Positions 1 to 9,160 are shown, counted from the stretch's first letter. The stretch is DNA of 60,183 nucleotides from Lentisphaerota bacterium (GCA_015061575.1 SUWF01000017.1:1-60183), one strand, 5' to 3'. Program-made: numbers and translations. The notes: generated by a model from the letters alone, not told the origin.

Positions 1-365
1 GCGATCCGGAAAAAAACCTTTCGGCCTACCAAAACGATGGAGTCGGGCTTTATGGTTATGTCGGCAAGATCACCCTGAAGCAACAGTTGAACATCCCGGC
101 CGGAACCACCGCTATACAAGCCAATACCCTGGGACTGGCGGCAGAACTTGCCCTGGATGGCGTTCCGTTGGGGCGGCGTATCGTCAGTCCGTTCAGCTGG
201 AATAACCCCGGCAAATCCGGTTCAGTCGATGTTGAACTGACGCTTTACACATCCTGTGCCCGTTTGTTTGGCGAAAAAGCGTTTAATACACCCGTATTCA
301 TCCACAGCTGGGTAAAAAATTCCTGGCCCAGAAACCGGAAACCGCTGCTTTTCTATTCCAAGTAA
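1..365 (+). CDS. C-terminal end of a carbohydrate-active protein (partial)
   Basis: An open frame is already running at the window edge (codons in register with base 3) and ends with TAA at 363-365, so only the last ~121 residues are seen. The visible part is a beta-rich domain with the pattern NTLGLAAELALDGVPLG, then SPFSW, then VDVELTLYTS, which resembles the galactose-binding-like sandwich at the end of large glycoside hydrolases (GH2/GH106-type: name of a binding element, 'pPf.w', then a line of alternating residues). A catalytic domain is not visible, so the family is a guess. It ends 32 bp before the stop of the convergent endonuclease-like gene. Confidence 0.5.
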   Translation, partial: DPEKNLSAYQNDGVGLYGYVGKITLKQQLNIPAGTTAIQANTLGLAAELALDGVPLGRRIVSPFSWNNPGKSGSVDVELTLYTSCARLFGEKAFNTPVFIHSWVKNSWPRNRKPLLFYSK

Positions 366-396
366 TCTCCGGGCAAAAAAATCCCCGTACTCCTGA

Positions 397-1149
397 TCAG
401 GTGGCGTCGTTGATGGCAAAATCGGCGAGCAGCGGCAGATGGTCGCTGCCGGGGAAACGTTTGATCTGGAAGTTTTTCAGCTCCAGCTGCGGCGAGTAGA
501 GTATGTAATCCAGCTCTTTAGTCGGGTTGCGGGCCGGATAAGTGGCCTGATGGATCTTATTGGCGCTTTTTAATTTGGTTTTGCGCAGAAAATGCAGCAG
601 CTCCCGATAGCCGCCAAAGGTGTTGAAATCGCCGCAGATGATCATTTTTTTGCCGGGCTGCACCAGCTGTGCCAAATAGTCCAGCTGTTTGCGCCGGACT
701 GCGGCTGTCAACGCCAGATGCACCAGCAGTATTTCCACACCGTTGTACTCTCTTCCCAGGATCAGCCGTTTGGCTCCGCAGGGCATAAAATCCCGCCACT
801 CCCGCCCGGCAACAGCATTGCGCACCAGCAAAGCGTTGGTTTGATGCCGGCAATAAGGCAGTTTGGCCAGATAGGATTGCGGAGCGTATTTGGTGTAAAA
901 TCCTCCGTTGCCGGAGCTTTGCAGAAGATCGCTCAGCACGGCGACCTGGCTGGTTCCGCCGGTACGGAAACTGCCGTTGTCAGTTTCCAGAAAGCCCGCC
1001 ACATCGGGCCGGAAATGCCGCACCAAATGCGTTATCGCCCGGAAATAGCGCTCCGGCGTGCGCACATAGCGGGCCGCTCCGGCCAGCAGCTGCAGCGTGT
1101 TGCGGGGCGAACCGGTTCCGTAAGCAATATTGTAGACCAGCAGCCGCAT
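397..1149 (-). CDS. Endonuclease/exonuclease/phosphatase-family protein
   Basis: A 250-residue protein with the hallmarks of the EEP fold: N-terminal LVYNIAYGTG strand, an acidic LETDNG motif near residue 55 (metal-binding Glu), CGDFNTFGG near residue 170 (the D-x-N motif) and SDHLPLLADF near the C terminus (the catalytic SDH). These metal-dependent enzymes cleave phosphodiesters in DNA, RNA, phospholipids or inositol phosphates; the substrate here cannot be told. No signal peptide is apparent, so a cytoplasmic role is likely. It lies 6 bp downstream of xseA on the same strand and is probably co-transcribed with it. Confidence 0.8.
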   Translation of the reverse strand: MRLLVYNIAYGTGSPRNTLQLLAGAARYVRTPERYFRAITHLVRHFRPDVAGFLETDNGSFRTGGTSQVAVLSDLLQSSGNGGFYTKYAPQSYLAKLPYCRHQTNALLVRNAVAGREWRDFMPCGAKRLILGREYNGVEILLVHLALTAAVRRKQLDYLAQLVQPGKKMIICGDFNTFGGYRELLHFLRKTKLKSANKIHQATYPARNPTKELDYILYSPQLELKNFQIKRFPGSDHLPLLADFAINDAT

Positions 1150-1155
1150 AACAGA

Positions 1156-2349
1156 TCAATCCACGGTCAGATCCACGTTGCCGTCCTGCAGCATGGCGGT
1201 GACTTTTTCGCCGGAAGCAAGTTTCTGTCGTGAATCCGCCACCGTGCGATCGTTTTTCATAAGAATGGCAAACCCCCGCTTGAGGACGTTGCCCGGATCG
1301 ATCGCCTGCAATTTGGCCTGGGCCAGCTGCAGGCGGTTTTGTTCAAGCTGCAAGCGTTTCTGCCACTGCTGCTCCAGCAACCCGGAAAGGTTATCGACTT
1401 TCTGCTGATAGTGGCGCACAAGATATTCCGGTTCGTGGAACAGCCGATGCGCAGCAATCTGTTCCAAGCGGCGGCTTTTCTGCATAAAACGCCACTGCCA
1501 GGCGCGCTGCAAAGTTTGTTTTTTCTGCTCCAGCTCCTGCATGATCTGGCCTTGTTCCGGCACAGTCAATTCCGCCGCTGCACTGGGCGTGGGCGCCCGC
1601 AAACTGGCCACAAAGTCGGCAATGGTAAAGTCGATCTCATGCCCGATGGCACTGACTACGGGTATATTGCTGGCGGCGATCCTCCGGGCCAGCGCTTCGG
1701 AGTTGAATCCCCACAAATCTTCCATGGAACCGCCGCCCCGGGTGATGACCAACACATCCACAACGTTGCCCGGCCGGTGAAAAAAATCGATTCCCCGCAT
1801 GACCGATTCAGCGCACGCACTGCCCTGCACCACTGCCGGATAAATTTTTATATCAACATATTTGCTCCGGCGGCGGGCGATGTTGACAAAGTCCCGGATG
1901 GCGGCGCCGTCGGCAGAAGTTATCACGCCGATGGTGCGGGGTAATTGCGGCAGCGGCAGCTTGCGTGCGGCATCAAAAAGTCCTTCGGCGGCCAGGCGGT
2001 TTTTGATCTCCTCAAACTGCTGCTGCAAACTGCCGGCTCCGGCAATACGGATATTTTTGATATTGAACTGATATTCTCCCCGCTGGGCGTAGACCGTAAG
2101 TTTGCCGAATGCTTCGACCTCAACTCCGACCGCCAGACGCATTTTCCGGACAGTTTCTGCGCCCCGGAAAAAGGTGCATTTGAGCTGGCAGTTCTGGTCT
2201 TTGAGCGTTAAATAAACGTGCCCTGAGCTGTAAACATTGAGCGTGCCGACTTCGCCCTGCAGCCAGAACGGCATCAGGCTGTTTTCGACCAGCTCCCGAA
2301 CGGCGGCGTTGACCTCGCTGATGCTCCAGATGGGTTCTTTTTTATCCAT
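1156..2349 (-). CDS. xseA: Exodeoxyribonuclease VII large subunit
   Basis: 397 residues with an N-terminal OB fold (WSISEVN, LQGEVGTLNVYSSGHVYLTLKD, about residues 8-100) followed by the XseA catalytic domain (TIGVITSADGAAIRDF, VITRGGGSMEDLWGFN, VSAIGHEIDFTIADF). The C-terminal part is the usual long coiled coil (Gln/Leu/Arg rich) ending in a short beta tail (RGFAIL, VTAMLQDGNVDLTV). Together with XseB it degrades single-stranded DNA to acid-soluble oligonucleotides. No xseB is seen nearby. The start overlaps the end of the upstream M50 protease gene by 8 bp, indicating translational coupling. Somewhat shorter than the E. coli protein (456 aa). Confidence 0.95.
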   Translation of the reverse strand: MDKKEPIWSISEVNAAVRELVENSLMPFWLQGEVGTLNVYSSGHVYLTLKDQNCQLKCTFFRGAETVRKMRLAVGVEVEAFGKLTVYAQRGEYQFNIKNIRIAGAGSLQQQFEEIKNRLAAEGLFDAARKLPLPQLPRTIGVITSADGAAIRDFVNIARRRSKYVDIKIYPAVVQGSACAESVMRGIDFFHRPGNVVDVLVITRGGGSMEDLWGFNSEALARRIAASNIPVVSAIGHEIDFTIADFVASLRAPTPSAAAELTVPEQGQIMQELEQKKQTLQRAWQWRFMQKSRRLEQIAAHRLFHEPEYLVRHYQQKVDNLSGLLEQQWQKRLQLEQNRLQLAQAKLQAIDPGNVLKRGFAILMKNDRTVADSRQKLASGEKVTAMLQDGNVDLTVD

Positions 2350-2965
2350 GAAACACGCTCCAGAGCCGGGAAATTGCTTCCACGGTACAGAATTGGGTAA
2401 AGCTGAAAATGTAGTCCAGCGAACAGAAAAACAGCAGCATCATGCCAATAACCACACCTTTGCCCAATTCATTGCGGTAAAGTTTGTGCATCGGGAGCAA
2501 TTCCGCAACGATGTTTCCGCCGTCAAAGCCATTGACCGGCAGCAAGTTGATGCAAAAAAGCAGCATATTGATCTGGGCAAAAATCAGCATGAGTTTAAAA
2601 ATATCTTCGCACCCGGGGATCGCCGTAAGTACCGCCAGCACCACGCCGATGACAAAAAGTCCCAGATTGGCCAGCGGCCCGGCCAGCGAAATAATGATGC
2701 TTTTGCCCCGGGTGAGATTGGCCCGGTTGACCGGCACAGCGCCCCAGCAAAATCCCAACAGCAGCAGCATGACCAAGCTGAATACGCCCATTTGTTTGAG
2801 CGGATTCAAGGTCAGATGGCCGCTGTCAGCAGCCGTGGAATCGCCGCACTTCAAAGCAGTGAATGCGTGGCAGAATTCATGCACACACACCGAAAACATC
2901 ACCGAAAAAACGACAATAAAAAAGTATCCGGGATCCCGAAACAGGTGATTGATAAATATATTCAT
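2342..2965 (-). CDS. Site-2 protease family membrane protein (M50)
   Basis: 207 residues with several hydrophobic segments. The zinc-binding motif HEFCH (HExxH) occurs in the second hydrophobic stretch at about residues 30-34, followed by the typical small-protein-family sequence SGHLTLNPLKQMG and, later, NLLPVNGFDGG (the N-x-x-P-x-x-x-x-D-G zinc ligand motif of M50 enzymes). This is the short type of rhomboid-unrelated intramembrane metalloprotease that lacks a PDZ domain. Substrate unknown. Translationally coupled to xseA. Confidence 0.88.
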   Translation of the reverse strand: MNIFINHLFRDPGYFFIVVFSVMFSVCVHEFCHAFTALKCGDSTAADSGHLTLNPLKQMGVFSLVMLLLLGFCWGAVPVNRANLTRGKSIIISLAGPLANLGLFVIGVVLAVLTAIPGCEDIFKLMLIFAQINMLLFCINLLPVNGFDGGNIVAELLPMHKLYRNELGKGVVIGMMLLFFCSLDYIFSFTQFCTVEAISRLWSVFHG

Positions 2966-2983
2966 ACAGCCGCAGTCAAAATT

Positions 2984-3319
2984 TTATTCCGCTCTGTCAT
3001 CATCCGGCGGGAAGCCGATCCCGACCGGGAAGTAGCAGAAAACCGGCTGTTCGGCGGGGTGTTTTTCGATCAACACATCGACCACCTGCTGCAGCAGATC
3101 TTCGGCCACGATGACTTCGATTTTAACTTCTTCGACGGTCAGCACTGTACCGGGTGCGCCAAAAGCCCCGGGCACCATGCGCTGGCCCCGTCCGGCAGTT
3201 TCCCAGGCGCAGTTGGTGTAATGGCCGAGGCGTCCGGCTCCGGCATCCAGCACGGCATTGCGGACAGTGGCAGCCTGAGTGCTTGGCACATAAAAATCAA
3301 GGCGGTAATACTGTTTCAT
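2984..3319 (-). CDS. Small NIF3/CutA-like domain protein
   Basis: 111 residues counted from ATG 3319, which has GAGGAG 8 nt upstream; a TTG two codons earlier has no better support. The sequence (YYRLDFYVPSTQAATVRNAVLDAGAGRLGHYTNCAWETAGRGQ) matches the stand-alone form of the domain inserted in YqfO/NIF3 proteins, with the G-x-Y-x-x-C-x-W pattern, a ferredoxin-like fold related to CutA and PII. Its biochemical role is not established. It is transcribed divergently from the pseudopilin operon and lies 19 bp upstream of the M50 protease gene, so it may head the minus-strand operon. Confidence 0.7.
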   Translation of the reverse strand: MKQYYRLDFYVPSTQAATVRNAVLDAGAGRLGHYTNCAWETAGRGQRMVPGAFGAPGTVLTVEEVKIEVIVAEDLLQQVVDVLIEKHPAEQPVFCYFPVGIGFPPDDDRAE

Positions 3320-3362
3320 AGTCAAAACTCCTCTATTGATCAGCTTAAATTATCAATAAGGT

Positions 3363-3390
3363 AACATAAAAACGGCCAGATACAAGTCAA
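3363..3390 (-). promoter_or_regulatory. Putative sigma70 promoter for the minus-strand operon
   Basis: On the minus strand a TTGACT -35 (3385-3390) is followed after 16 bp by TATGTT (3363-3368). It precedes the ATG at 3319 by about 45 bp. Confidence 0.5.
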
Positions 3391-3457
3391 AAAAAGCCGA
3401 AAAAGCGATGAATTGGGATTTTTTTCAAAAAAAGTGTTAAAAAAGCCTCAAAAAAAG

Positions 3458-3486
3458 TTGACAGCAGAAAAAATGCAGTCTACATT
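3458..3486 (+). promoter_or_regulatory. Putative sigma70 promoter of the pseudopilin operon
   Basis: A consensus -35 TTGACA (3458-3463) is followed by exactly 17 bp and TACATT (3481-3486). The start codon of the first pseudopilin lies about 40 bp downstream. Confidence 0.65.
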
Positions 3487-3527
3487 AGGTTGGAGTAATG
3501 TGTATAAAACAGATTGGAGAAAGAGCT

Positions 3528-4067
3528 ATGAAGCTGAAAAAAAGCTGTTTCACGCTCGTAGAGATATTGATGGTAACGGGCATGATCTGCCTGATTGCGG
3601 CCTTGATCGCCGTAGCTTACAACGGCGTGTACCGTTCGTGGGCCACACGCAACACCATAGCCACGATGAAATCGGCCCATCTGGCGCTGGATAAATACAT
3701 GCTCGAAAATGGTTCATATCCGCAGGCGACTTCCCGAACCAAACTCGGGAGTTTGGCATCCGGAAACAAACAGCTGGAACATGATTTGCTGCAGAATTGC
3801 GCACCGTATGCCGGAAAAGACGGATCAACAGTCAAAGTTTTTGACGACTTTGGCGACAAAGATAACATTGTGGAAATAGAGTATGTGTTTCCGGCGGCGA
3901 ACTCAACATCCTTTGCGTTGCTTTCCCGCGGCAAAGACGGCGCTTTCGGTACCGATGACGATATAATCTATCTGCCGGCGGGCAACAATACCCTCAAACC
4001 GGGTTTTTACATGGGCATAACGACCACCGACGGCTCTGTCAGCGACATTGAACCCCTGGCGCAGTAA
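3528..4067 (+). CDS. Type II secretion-like major pseudopilin (GspG-like)
   Basis: 179 residues from ATG 3528, chosen because GGAGA lies 7 nt upstream and the short leader MKLKKSC then precedes the prepilin motif FTLVEILM (Phe at +1, Glu at +5). A hydrophobic helix follows, then a GspG-like region: ATMKSAHLALDKYMLENGSYP and, near the C terminus, SRGKDGAFGTDDDIIYLP, which corresponds to the GspG calcium-binding loop (SxGxDGxxGTxDDI). A prepilin peptidase would cut before the Phe. First gene of a five-gene set in the order G-H-I-J-K, so it probably forms the major subunit of a pseudopilus. The export channel genes are not in this window. Confidence 0.85.
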   Translation: MKLKKSCFTLVEILMVTGMICLIAALIAVAYNGVYRSWATRNTIATMKSAHLALDKYMLENGSYPQATSRTKLGSLASGNKQLEHDLLQNCAPYAGKDGSTVKVFDDFGDKDNIVEIEYVFPAANSTSFALLSRGKDGAFGTDDDIIYLPAGNNTLKPGFYMGITTTDGSVSDIEPLAQ

Positions 4068-4088
4068 TCAGCAAAAGGATCTCCAGAG

Positions 4089-4757
4089 ATGAAAAAAATC
4101 AACACAACTGTATCAAAAATCCGGCACTACACCATCGTAGAAATGATGATGGTGATTGCGGTCTTTATGATCATACTTTCGATGGCAATGGTAGCCTGGC
4201 TGAACAGCGGCAGTCAATCCCGGGCCAAAAACGCCGCCCGGCTGCTCAGCGCCCAGCTTAATCTGGCCCGCGCCAAGGCGGTTAGCGAGCGCACAGATAT
4301 CGGAGTATTTTTCTCCACCGGCGGGGCAGCTTCAGCAGCAGCTGAACTTGCAGACAGCGGTGACCCCAATCCTTATAAAGAAGTTCCGGCCTGTCGGCTC
4401 TATTATATGAATGTAAGCACCGGCAAACGGCTGGACTATGTGGATAACAGCCAGTGGCACACGCTTTCCGGCGGCATCGGGGTTTATCCGGCGGCATCGG
4501 ATATAAGCAGCAGTTTTCAGCCCAGCGGAGCCATTACCGACAACACATTCTGGATCATTTTTGGCCGCAAGGGCGAGGTAAAGGCGGCTAAAGACAAAAA
4601 CGGCAACATCCACAAAGATAATAAAAACATGTATAATCTTATTGTGGTTGAAGGCAGCGAAAAGTCCGGTTCCATACCGGAAAATGCGCCGTACTTTGTG
4701 CTTTCGGTCAACCACTATACCGGACGGATCACCACTAAATATTGCGAGGCAGAGTAA
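4089..4757 (+). CDS. Minor pseudopilin, GspH/FimT-like
   Basis: 222 residues. After a 15-residue charged leader comes YTIVEMMMVIAVFMIIL, a prepilin-type head in which the usual F-T-L-I-E has become Y-T-I-V-E; the Glu at +5 is kept. It continues with ARLLSAQLNLARAKAVSERTDIGVFF, the helix and first strand typical of GspH/FimT proteins. Located 21 bp after the GspG-like gene. Probably a minor subunit near the pseudopilus tip. Confidence 0.75.
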   Translation: MKKINTTVSKIRHYTIVEMMMVIAVFMIILSMAMVAWLNSGSQSRAKNAARLLSAQLNLARAKAVSERTDIGVFFSTGGAASAAAELADSGDPNPYKEVPACRLYYMNVSTGKRLDYVDNSQWHTLSGGIGVYPAASDISSSFQPSGAITDNTFWIIFGRKGEVKAAKDKNGNIHKDNKNMYNLIVVEGSEKSGSIPENAPYFVLSVNHYTGRITTKYCEAE

Positions 4758-4760
4758 GTT

Positions 4761-5379
4761 ATGAAAAAGCGTATCTTGCACTTCAATCTGATTGAAATCG
4801 TTTTGTGCGTAGCTGTAATTTCGTTTGGCGTGGTGGTGATCCTGGGGATGCTGCCCAAAGGACTGCGGGCGGCTAAAAATACCGCTACGGTAAGTTATGT
4901 ATCTGAAGTCATCGAACAAATGGGCAGCTACATCCAGGAGCAAGGCAGCGGCAGCGTTACAGCAACAACGCTGGACGACAGCCTCGCCCCGGATAAGGAA
5001 GAAGTCAAAAAGAATTGTACAGCTGCTGGAAGGCAGCGTTTCCGGTTTCACCCCCACCGGGATCTATGGCGTTTACAAGTATGGCGATGCTTATGTTATA
5101 GTCATCGGCAACAGCGAAGAAATTGACGGCGAAAAGGTCAATAATGTGATCTTTTCCGGCTTGCTGCGGGTGGCCAAAGTGACCCGGAAGGATTACAAGA
5201 CAGCTCTTACGCACTCCCACACCGATGATACAGTTGTGTGCGATTGCGATGCCGCCAGCGATAAGTTTTCCCGGCAGGAAGGCAAAGGAGTAAAGACGAT
5301 CTTTATGGAGCTGTCTTATCCGCTGGCGCTGGACTATGATTCCCGCAGCAAGAGTTATTACAGTTTTGATGCCGAATAA
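4761..5379 (+). CDS. Minor pseudopilin, GspI-like, split by a frameshift
   Basis: The first part begins at ATG 4761 (leader MKKRILH, then FNLIEIVLCVAVISFGVVVILGMLPKGLRAA, a prepilin head). It stays plausible to about residue 85 (DKEEVK). The plausible continuation (IVQLLEGSVSGF...GIYGVYKYGDAYVIVIGNSEE to the stop at 5379) is in the next frame. The switch falls at a run of five A (5007-5011): removing one A restores a single 205-residue reading. The cause may be a real mutation, an assembly error or, less likely, programmed slippage. In the first frame the protein would end at 5126 after about 35 unrelated residues. Position between H- and J-like genes suggests a GspI role. Confidence 0.65.
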
Positions 5380-5395
5380 GTTAAGGGTGATCGAT

Positions 5396-6250
5396 ATGAA
5401 AATGAAAAAAAATAACTTTACGCTCTTTGAACTGCTTATTTCTGTAGGCTTGCTGGTGATTCTGGCCGTGGTGCTGCTGCGCACGTTTATGCTGACTGCT
5501 GATTACTGGAAATTTTCGGCCGAACAGTCTGAAACCTATATCGATGCCAAAATCGTTATGGCTCAGCTTAACGAAGATATATCCAATATGCTGTACGAAA
5601 AAGATCCAACTTCGGTTGCAGATGAAATCGCTGTTCCGCTCTACAGCGGCAGTTTCAACCTCTCTTACAGCGCAGTAAAACTGCCCGGCAGCAACACCCC
5701 CAAGGGCTGGTGTCTGGGTATGGTCAGTCGGCAGGTAAGCAGCGAAAGCGGCGATGAAACGCTGTCAAATATCTGTAAGATAGCTTATATATACTATCCG
5801 CCGGCTAAAAGCGGCAGTGTGGATATAAGCGGTTTATCTTCCGCCGAGCAGGATAAAATCAACGGCAAGGAGAACGGTGTATTGCTGCGCGGATATATTA
5901 CTGAAGATACTGATAACTATCTTAAAGGCGGCGAAACCATTCAGAATTTTTACAGCGGTGCCATGAGCAATGTCCGGCAGCTGTCGGATGGCATTATCGA
6001 CTTTAAGATCGAACCTTACAAAAAAAGCGGCAGCAGTTTTGCAGCAGTAGATTACACCGCCGGCAGCAAAGAAGGCCTGAAAGGCGTGGATGCCCTGCGC
6101 TTGAGCATGACGGTTATGCCGACTGATAAACTTACGGAATACAAAAAACTGCTGGATGACAACGCCGCTGATGCCGAGCTTACGGCATTTATCCACAAGC
6201 ATGGACGCAAGTTCACCCGGACATACTGGGTAAACGCATTTGGGCAATGA
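5396..6250 (+). CDS. Minor pseudopilin, GspJ-like
   Basis: 284 residues from ATG 5396; AAGGG lies 8 nt upstream and the start is 16 bp after the preceding gene. Leader MKMKKNN, then FTLFELLISVGLLVILAVVLL (prepilin head with Glu at +5), followed by YIDAKIVMAQLNEDISNML, the helix typical of GspJ. The C terminus (FTRTYWVNAFGQ) overlaps the region in front of the K-like gene. Likely forms the I-J-K tip complex with its neighbours. Confidence 0.75.
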   Translation: MKMKKNNFTLFELLISVGLLVILAVVLLRTFMLTADYWKFSAEQSETYIDAKIVMAQLNEDISNMLYEKDPTSVADEIAVPLYSGSFNLSYSAVKLPGSNTPKGWCLGMVSRQVSSESGDETLSNICKIAYIYYPPAKSGSVDISGLSSAEQDKINGKENGVLLRGYITEDTDNYLKGGETIQNFYSGAMSNVRQLSDGIIDFKIEPYKKSGSSFAAVDYTAGSKEGLKGVDALRLSMTVMPTDKLTEYKKLLDDNAADAELTAFIHKHGRKFTRTYWVNAFGQ

Positions 6251-6263
6251 GGAGATAATGAGT

Positions 6264-9146
6264 ATGAATAAAAAGAGTGTTTTCAAACCCCGTTCCGAAG
6301 ATGGTGTGGCGCTGATTTTTGCGCTGGCCATGCTGGCATTGCTGCTCATTATGCTGATCGGATTTCTGTCATCGACCATCCTTGAACAGCGCATTGCTTA
6401 CAATTACAAAGATGATGTCGGCGCCCGTTTGCTGGCCCGCAGTGCGCTGACCAGGGTCAAAGCATTGCTCCGGGCCACCGATGAATATCCGGATGATCTG
6501 CTGTGGATGCGCAACGGCGCTGAAAGTGAAACCGGCAAAAATGATCTGCTGCAGCCGCTGGTTTCCATGACTGCCAGTTCAGAAAAGCGTGATGTCAACA
6601 GTCACGCCGATGAACCGGACAGCTACAAGGCTTTGAAGCCGCTGCTGAAAAAATATTTTGGTCCCAGCGATGCGGCCACCGCTGAAGATATCGAAAAGAA
6701 CTGGGATTGGCAGAATTTCCTGCCCTCAGCTTCAACGCAGAAATTCTACTATCCGGAGTGGATCTATTATTACAGCGAATACGACAATAACGGCAATCAG
6801 AAGAACTCCAACACCCCCATCACCGGACGTATTGCCTATGTGGCGGTGCCCAACTTCGGGATCAATTTGAGCTTGATGGAAAATGCCGCCCGCAAGGGCA
6901 ATAAATTCAGCGAACTTAATCCGGGCTTTATGGTTTCGGATGTGGCCAAGCTCAATAAATTCAAAAACTGGCTCTCGATTGACGTGCTTATGGGCAAAGA
7001 GGGACTTTATTCCGAAAGTGGAACCAATTTTAAAGATACTCAGCTGGATATTGCCGATAATTTCTATGATAAAGCTATCGGCGGCAAGCTCGATGGCAAA
7101 ACCAAAGGTGTGTACCGGGAACTGGCGACACTCTATCTTACGACCGATGAGCATGAATATGAACACAAACACTTTGATATGGCCACGCTGGATAAAAACG
7201 GCCACGCTATGACCAAGTTTCCGGCCTATACGGCGTTTGACGATTGGCGCAGCTTTTTGACCAGTAATTTTGATTTGACCGCCGGTCCGCTCAATCAGGC
7301 GGCAGCCAATCTGACGGACTATGTGGATGCGGACAGCATCCCGACTTCCGATGCCGCCCCCTCCACCTGGGCAACCGGAACAGCTCCGACCTACACCGGC
7401 AACGAAAAGACTCCATATATCAATCAGATCATTCCGGCGTTGCAGCTGACCGGAAACTTTACGATGACTTCGGTCAATCAGGGTTTTTTGAACAAAGTCA
7501 TAACCCAGACGGCCAATTTTTCGCACAAGGGCAAGCTCTATGTGGAATTGGTCAATATCTATCCGGTGCAGCTGACGGCCAAAAAACTCATCCTCAAAGA
7601 TCTGCAGCTGGAAGTCACCCGCTCTGCCCAGATCGGCACCACGCTGGCGCTGGGCGGCTCCGAAACGTTTATACCGTCGGCAACTCTGACTCCGGTAACG
7701 ACCACGCTCAGCGCAAATGAGGTAGTTATTGAACCCAGCGGCAATATAACGGTTCCGGCCAATGGCTATGCCGTTATCGAAGCTGACGTGACTTTTGACG
7801 GCGATCTGCCGCTGGCCACACGGCAGACGACCCAAATGCGGCTGCTGCCCGATCCCAAAATGGAAGTCAAGTTCCAGCTGAACAGCTGCAAATTCGACCG
7901 GGCTGTGCTGATTGCCAGCGATGGAACCAACGAGTACGGAGTCGATTATGTACAGGGCCTGACCGCCGATAATCTGCCCAAAGATATAGTCGGAGCAGTT
8001 TCAGTGGATAGCTCCGGGTTGATTCCTGATACCGATACAACGATGGCGTGGCGTTTTGCCGCCAATGGCGAAAGCAAAACCAACAGCGGCTATGTCAGCG
8101 CTTCGGTCAATGATCCCCGGTTCAATCTGGCCTCTACGGAGTGGAAGTTCAATTTTGAGCGCAACAGCGGTGATTTTGATACGGCCAAGATTCCGGATTA
8201 CGGCGCCGCCAATGATGATGCGGACGCCAAAAATGATGATCCCAAAGAAGAAAAAGACTTGGAACCGGATAAGGATCCGGCCAATGTATCTACAGCCTAT
8301 ATTCGTAACGGAGCTATGGAAAGTATTGCTGAATTGGGGTTGATTCACCGGGCCAAAGCGTGGCAGACGTTCAATCTGCGCAGCATGACGGCGGATCCGG
8401 ACTTTACGGCCGCAGAAACCAATACCGACAAGCTGACTTACAAAAACGATGTGCGGATCCTGGAGCGTTACCGCATGGATACGGCCAATGATTTCAAATT
8501 CAACGTCAATCATCCGGCCAACATGAGCGGAGTTTTTGCGCCGCTGGTGGAAAATATGTCCTGTCATACCGGCACTGCCGATCCGGAAAGCGCCGGAGCT
8601 TTGCTGAGCGATGATGCCAAAAAGGAATTGCGGCAATTCCTGGCCAACAAGTGCTATCAGGCCGATGGCGCAGCGCCCAAAGATGCCACCAATGTCTACG
8701 ACCGTTATGTGCGGCATGTGGAAGTAGCCAACGTAATTGCCGATTGGGCGGTCAATGGCGACAAATCCCCGCTCAAGGGCAATGTGACCGATGCCGGAGT
8801 GGAGGAATTGGTTGCGCAGGTCGTGCCGCTGGTGCGGTTTGGCGATATGTTTGAATACTACACGGTCTTTGCCGTGGCGCAGACCATCAAAGATATGGGT
8901 GGAACCATCTACAAGTACAAATCTGACGGCACGCTGGACAGCAGCAGTGCTACCAAAGGCACGATGGATGATAACGATCTGATCACCAGCGAAGCGTTTT
9001 TGGTTGCCCGCATCCGTCGGACGATCAACTGCACCAAAGACAGCACCACCAACAAGTTTCTCAAGAGCTGTCTTAAGGGCCGTCACCGCAAGAGCTGCGT
9101 AAAATCAGTTACAGTATTGGAAAGCTACACTTTGAGTGAGCTTTGA
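6264..9146 (+). CDS. Very large GspK/PilX-like pseudopilin
   Basis: 960 residues from ATG 6264 (GGAG 9 nt upstream; another ATG at 6258 is too close to it). The N terminus has DGVALIFALAMLALLLIMLIGFLSS and then AYNYKDDVGARLLARSALTRVKALL, which is the GspK pattern (no Glu at +5; 'LAxSAxxxxxALL' helix). GspK proteins are usually 300-350 residues; this one is about three times as long, with a large low-similarity region rich in Asp, Asn, Thr and Lys, including an acidic stretch near residues 650-675. Last gene of the operon, followed by a hairpin at 9161. The C-terminal tail is basic and Cys containing and may be imprecise. Confidence 0.7.
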   Translation: MNKKSVFKPRSEDGVALIFALAMLALLLIMLIGFLSSTILEQRIAYNYKDDVGARLLARSALTRVKALLRATDEYPDDLLWMRNGAESETGKNDLLQPLVSMTASSEKRDVNSHADEPDSYKALKPLLKKYFGPSDAATAEDIEKNWDWQNFLPSASTQKFYYPEWIYYYSEYDNNGNQKNSNTPITGRIAYVAVPNFGINLSLMENAARKGNKFSELNPGFMVSDVAKLNKFKNWLSIDVLMGKEGLYSESGTNFKDTQLDIADNFYDKAIGGKLDGKTKGVYRELATLYLTTDEHEYEHKHFDMATLDKNGHAMTKFPAYTAFDDWRSFLTSNFDLTAGPLNQAAANLTDYVDADSIPTSDAAPSTWATGTAPTYTGNEKTPYINQIIPALQLTGNFTMTSVNQGFLNKVITQTANFSHKGKLYVELVNIYPVQLTAKKLILKDLQLEVTRSAQIGTTLALGGSETFIPSATLTPVTTTLSANEVVIEPSGNITVPANGYAVIEADVTFDGDLPLATRQTTQMRLLPDPKMEVKFQLNSCKFDRAVLIASDGTNEYGVDYVQGLTADNLPKDIVGAVSVDSSGLIPDTDTTMAWRFAANGESKTNSGYVSASVNDPRFNLASTEWKFNFERNSGDFDTAKIPDYGAANDDADAKNDDPKEEKDLEPDKDPANVSTAYIRNGAMESIAELGLIHRAKAWQTFNLRSMTADPDFTAAETNTDKLTYKNDVRILERYRMDTANDFKFNVNHPANMSGVFAPLVENMSCHTGTADPESAGALLSDDAKKELRQFLANKCYQADGAAPKDATNVYDRYVRHVEVANVIADWAVNGDKSPLKGNVTDAGVEELVAQVVPLVRFGDMFEYYTVFAVAQTIKDMGGTIYKYKSDGTLDSSSATKGTMDDNDLITSEAFLVARIRRTINCTKDSTTNKFLKSCLKGRHRKSCVKSVTVLESYTLSEL

Positions 9147-9160
9147 GCGCTGAAGTGCCA

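Noticed and set aside
2237..3364. 375-codon open frame on the plus strand
   Set aside because: Covers xseA start, the M50 and NIF3-like genes in antisense; no motifs.
5007..5012. Programmed frameshift site in the GspI-like gene
   Set aside because: The run would have to shift +1; there is no clear slippery heptamer with a following stop or stimulatory structure, so mutation or sequence error is simpler.
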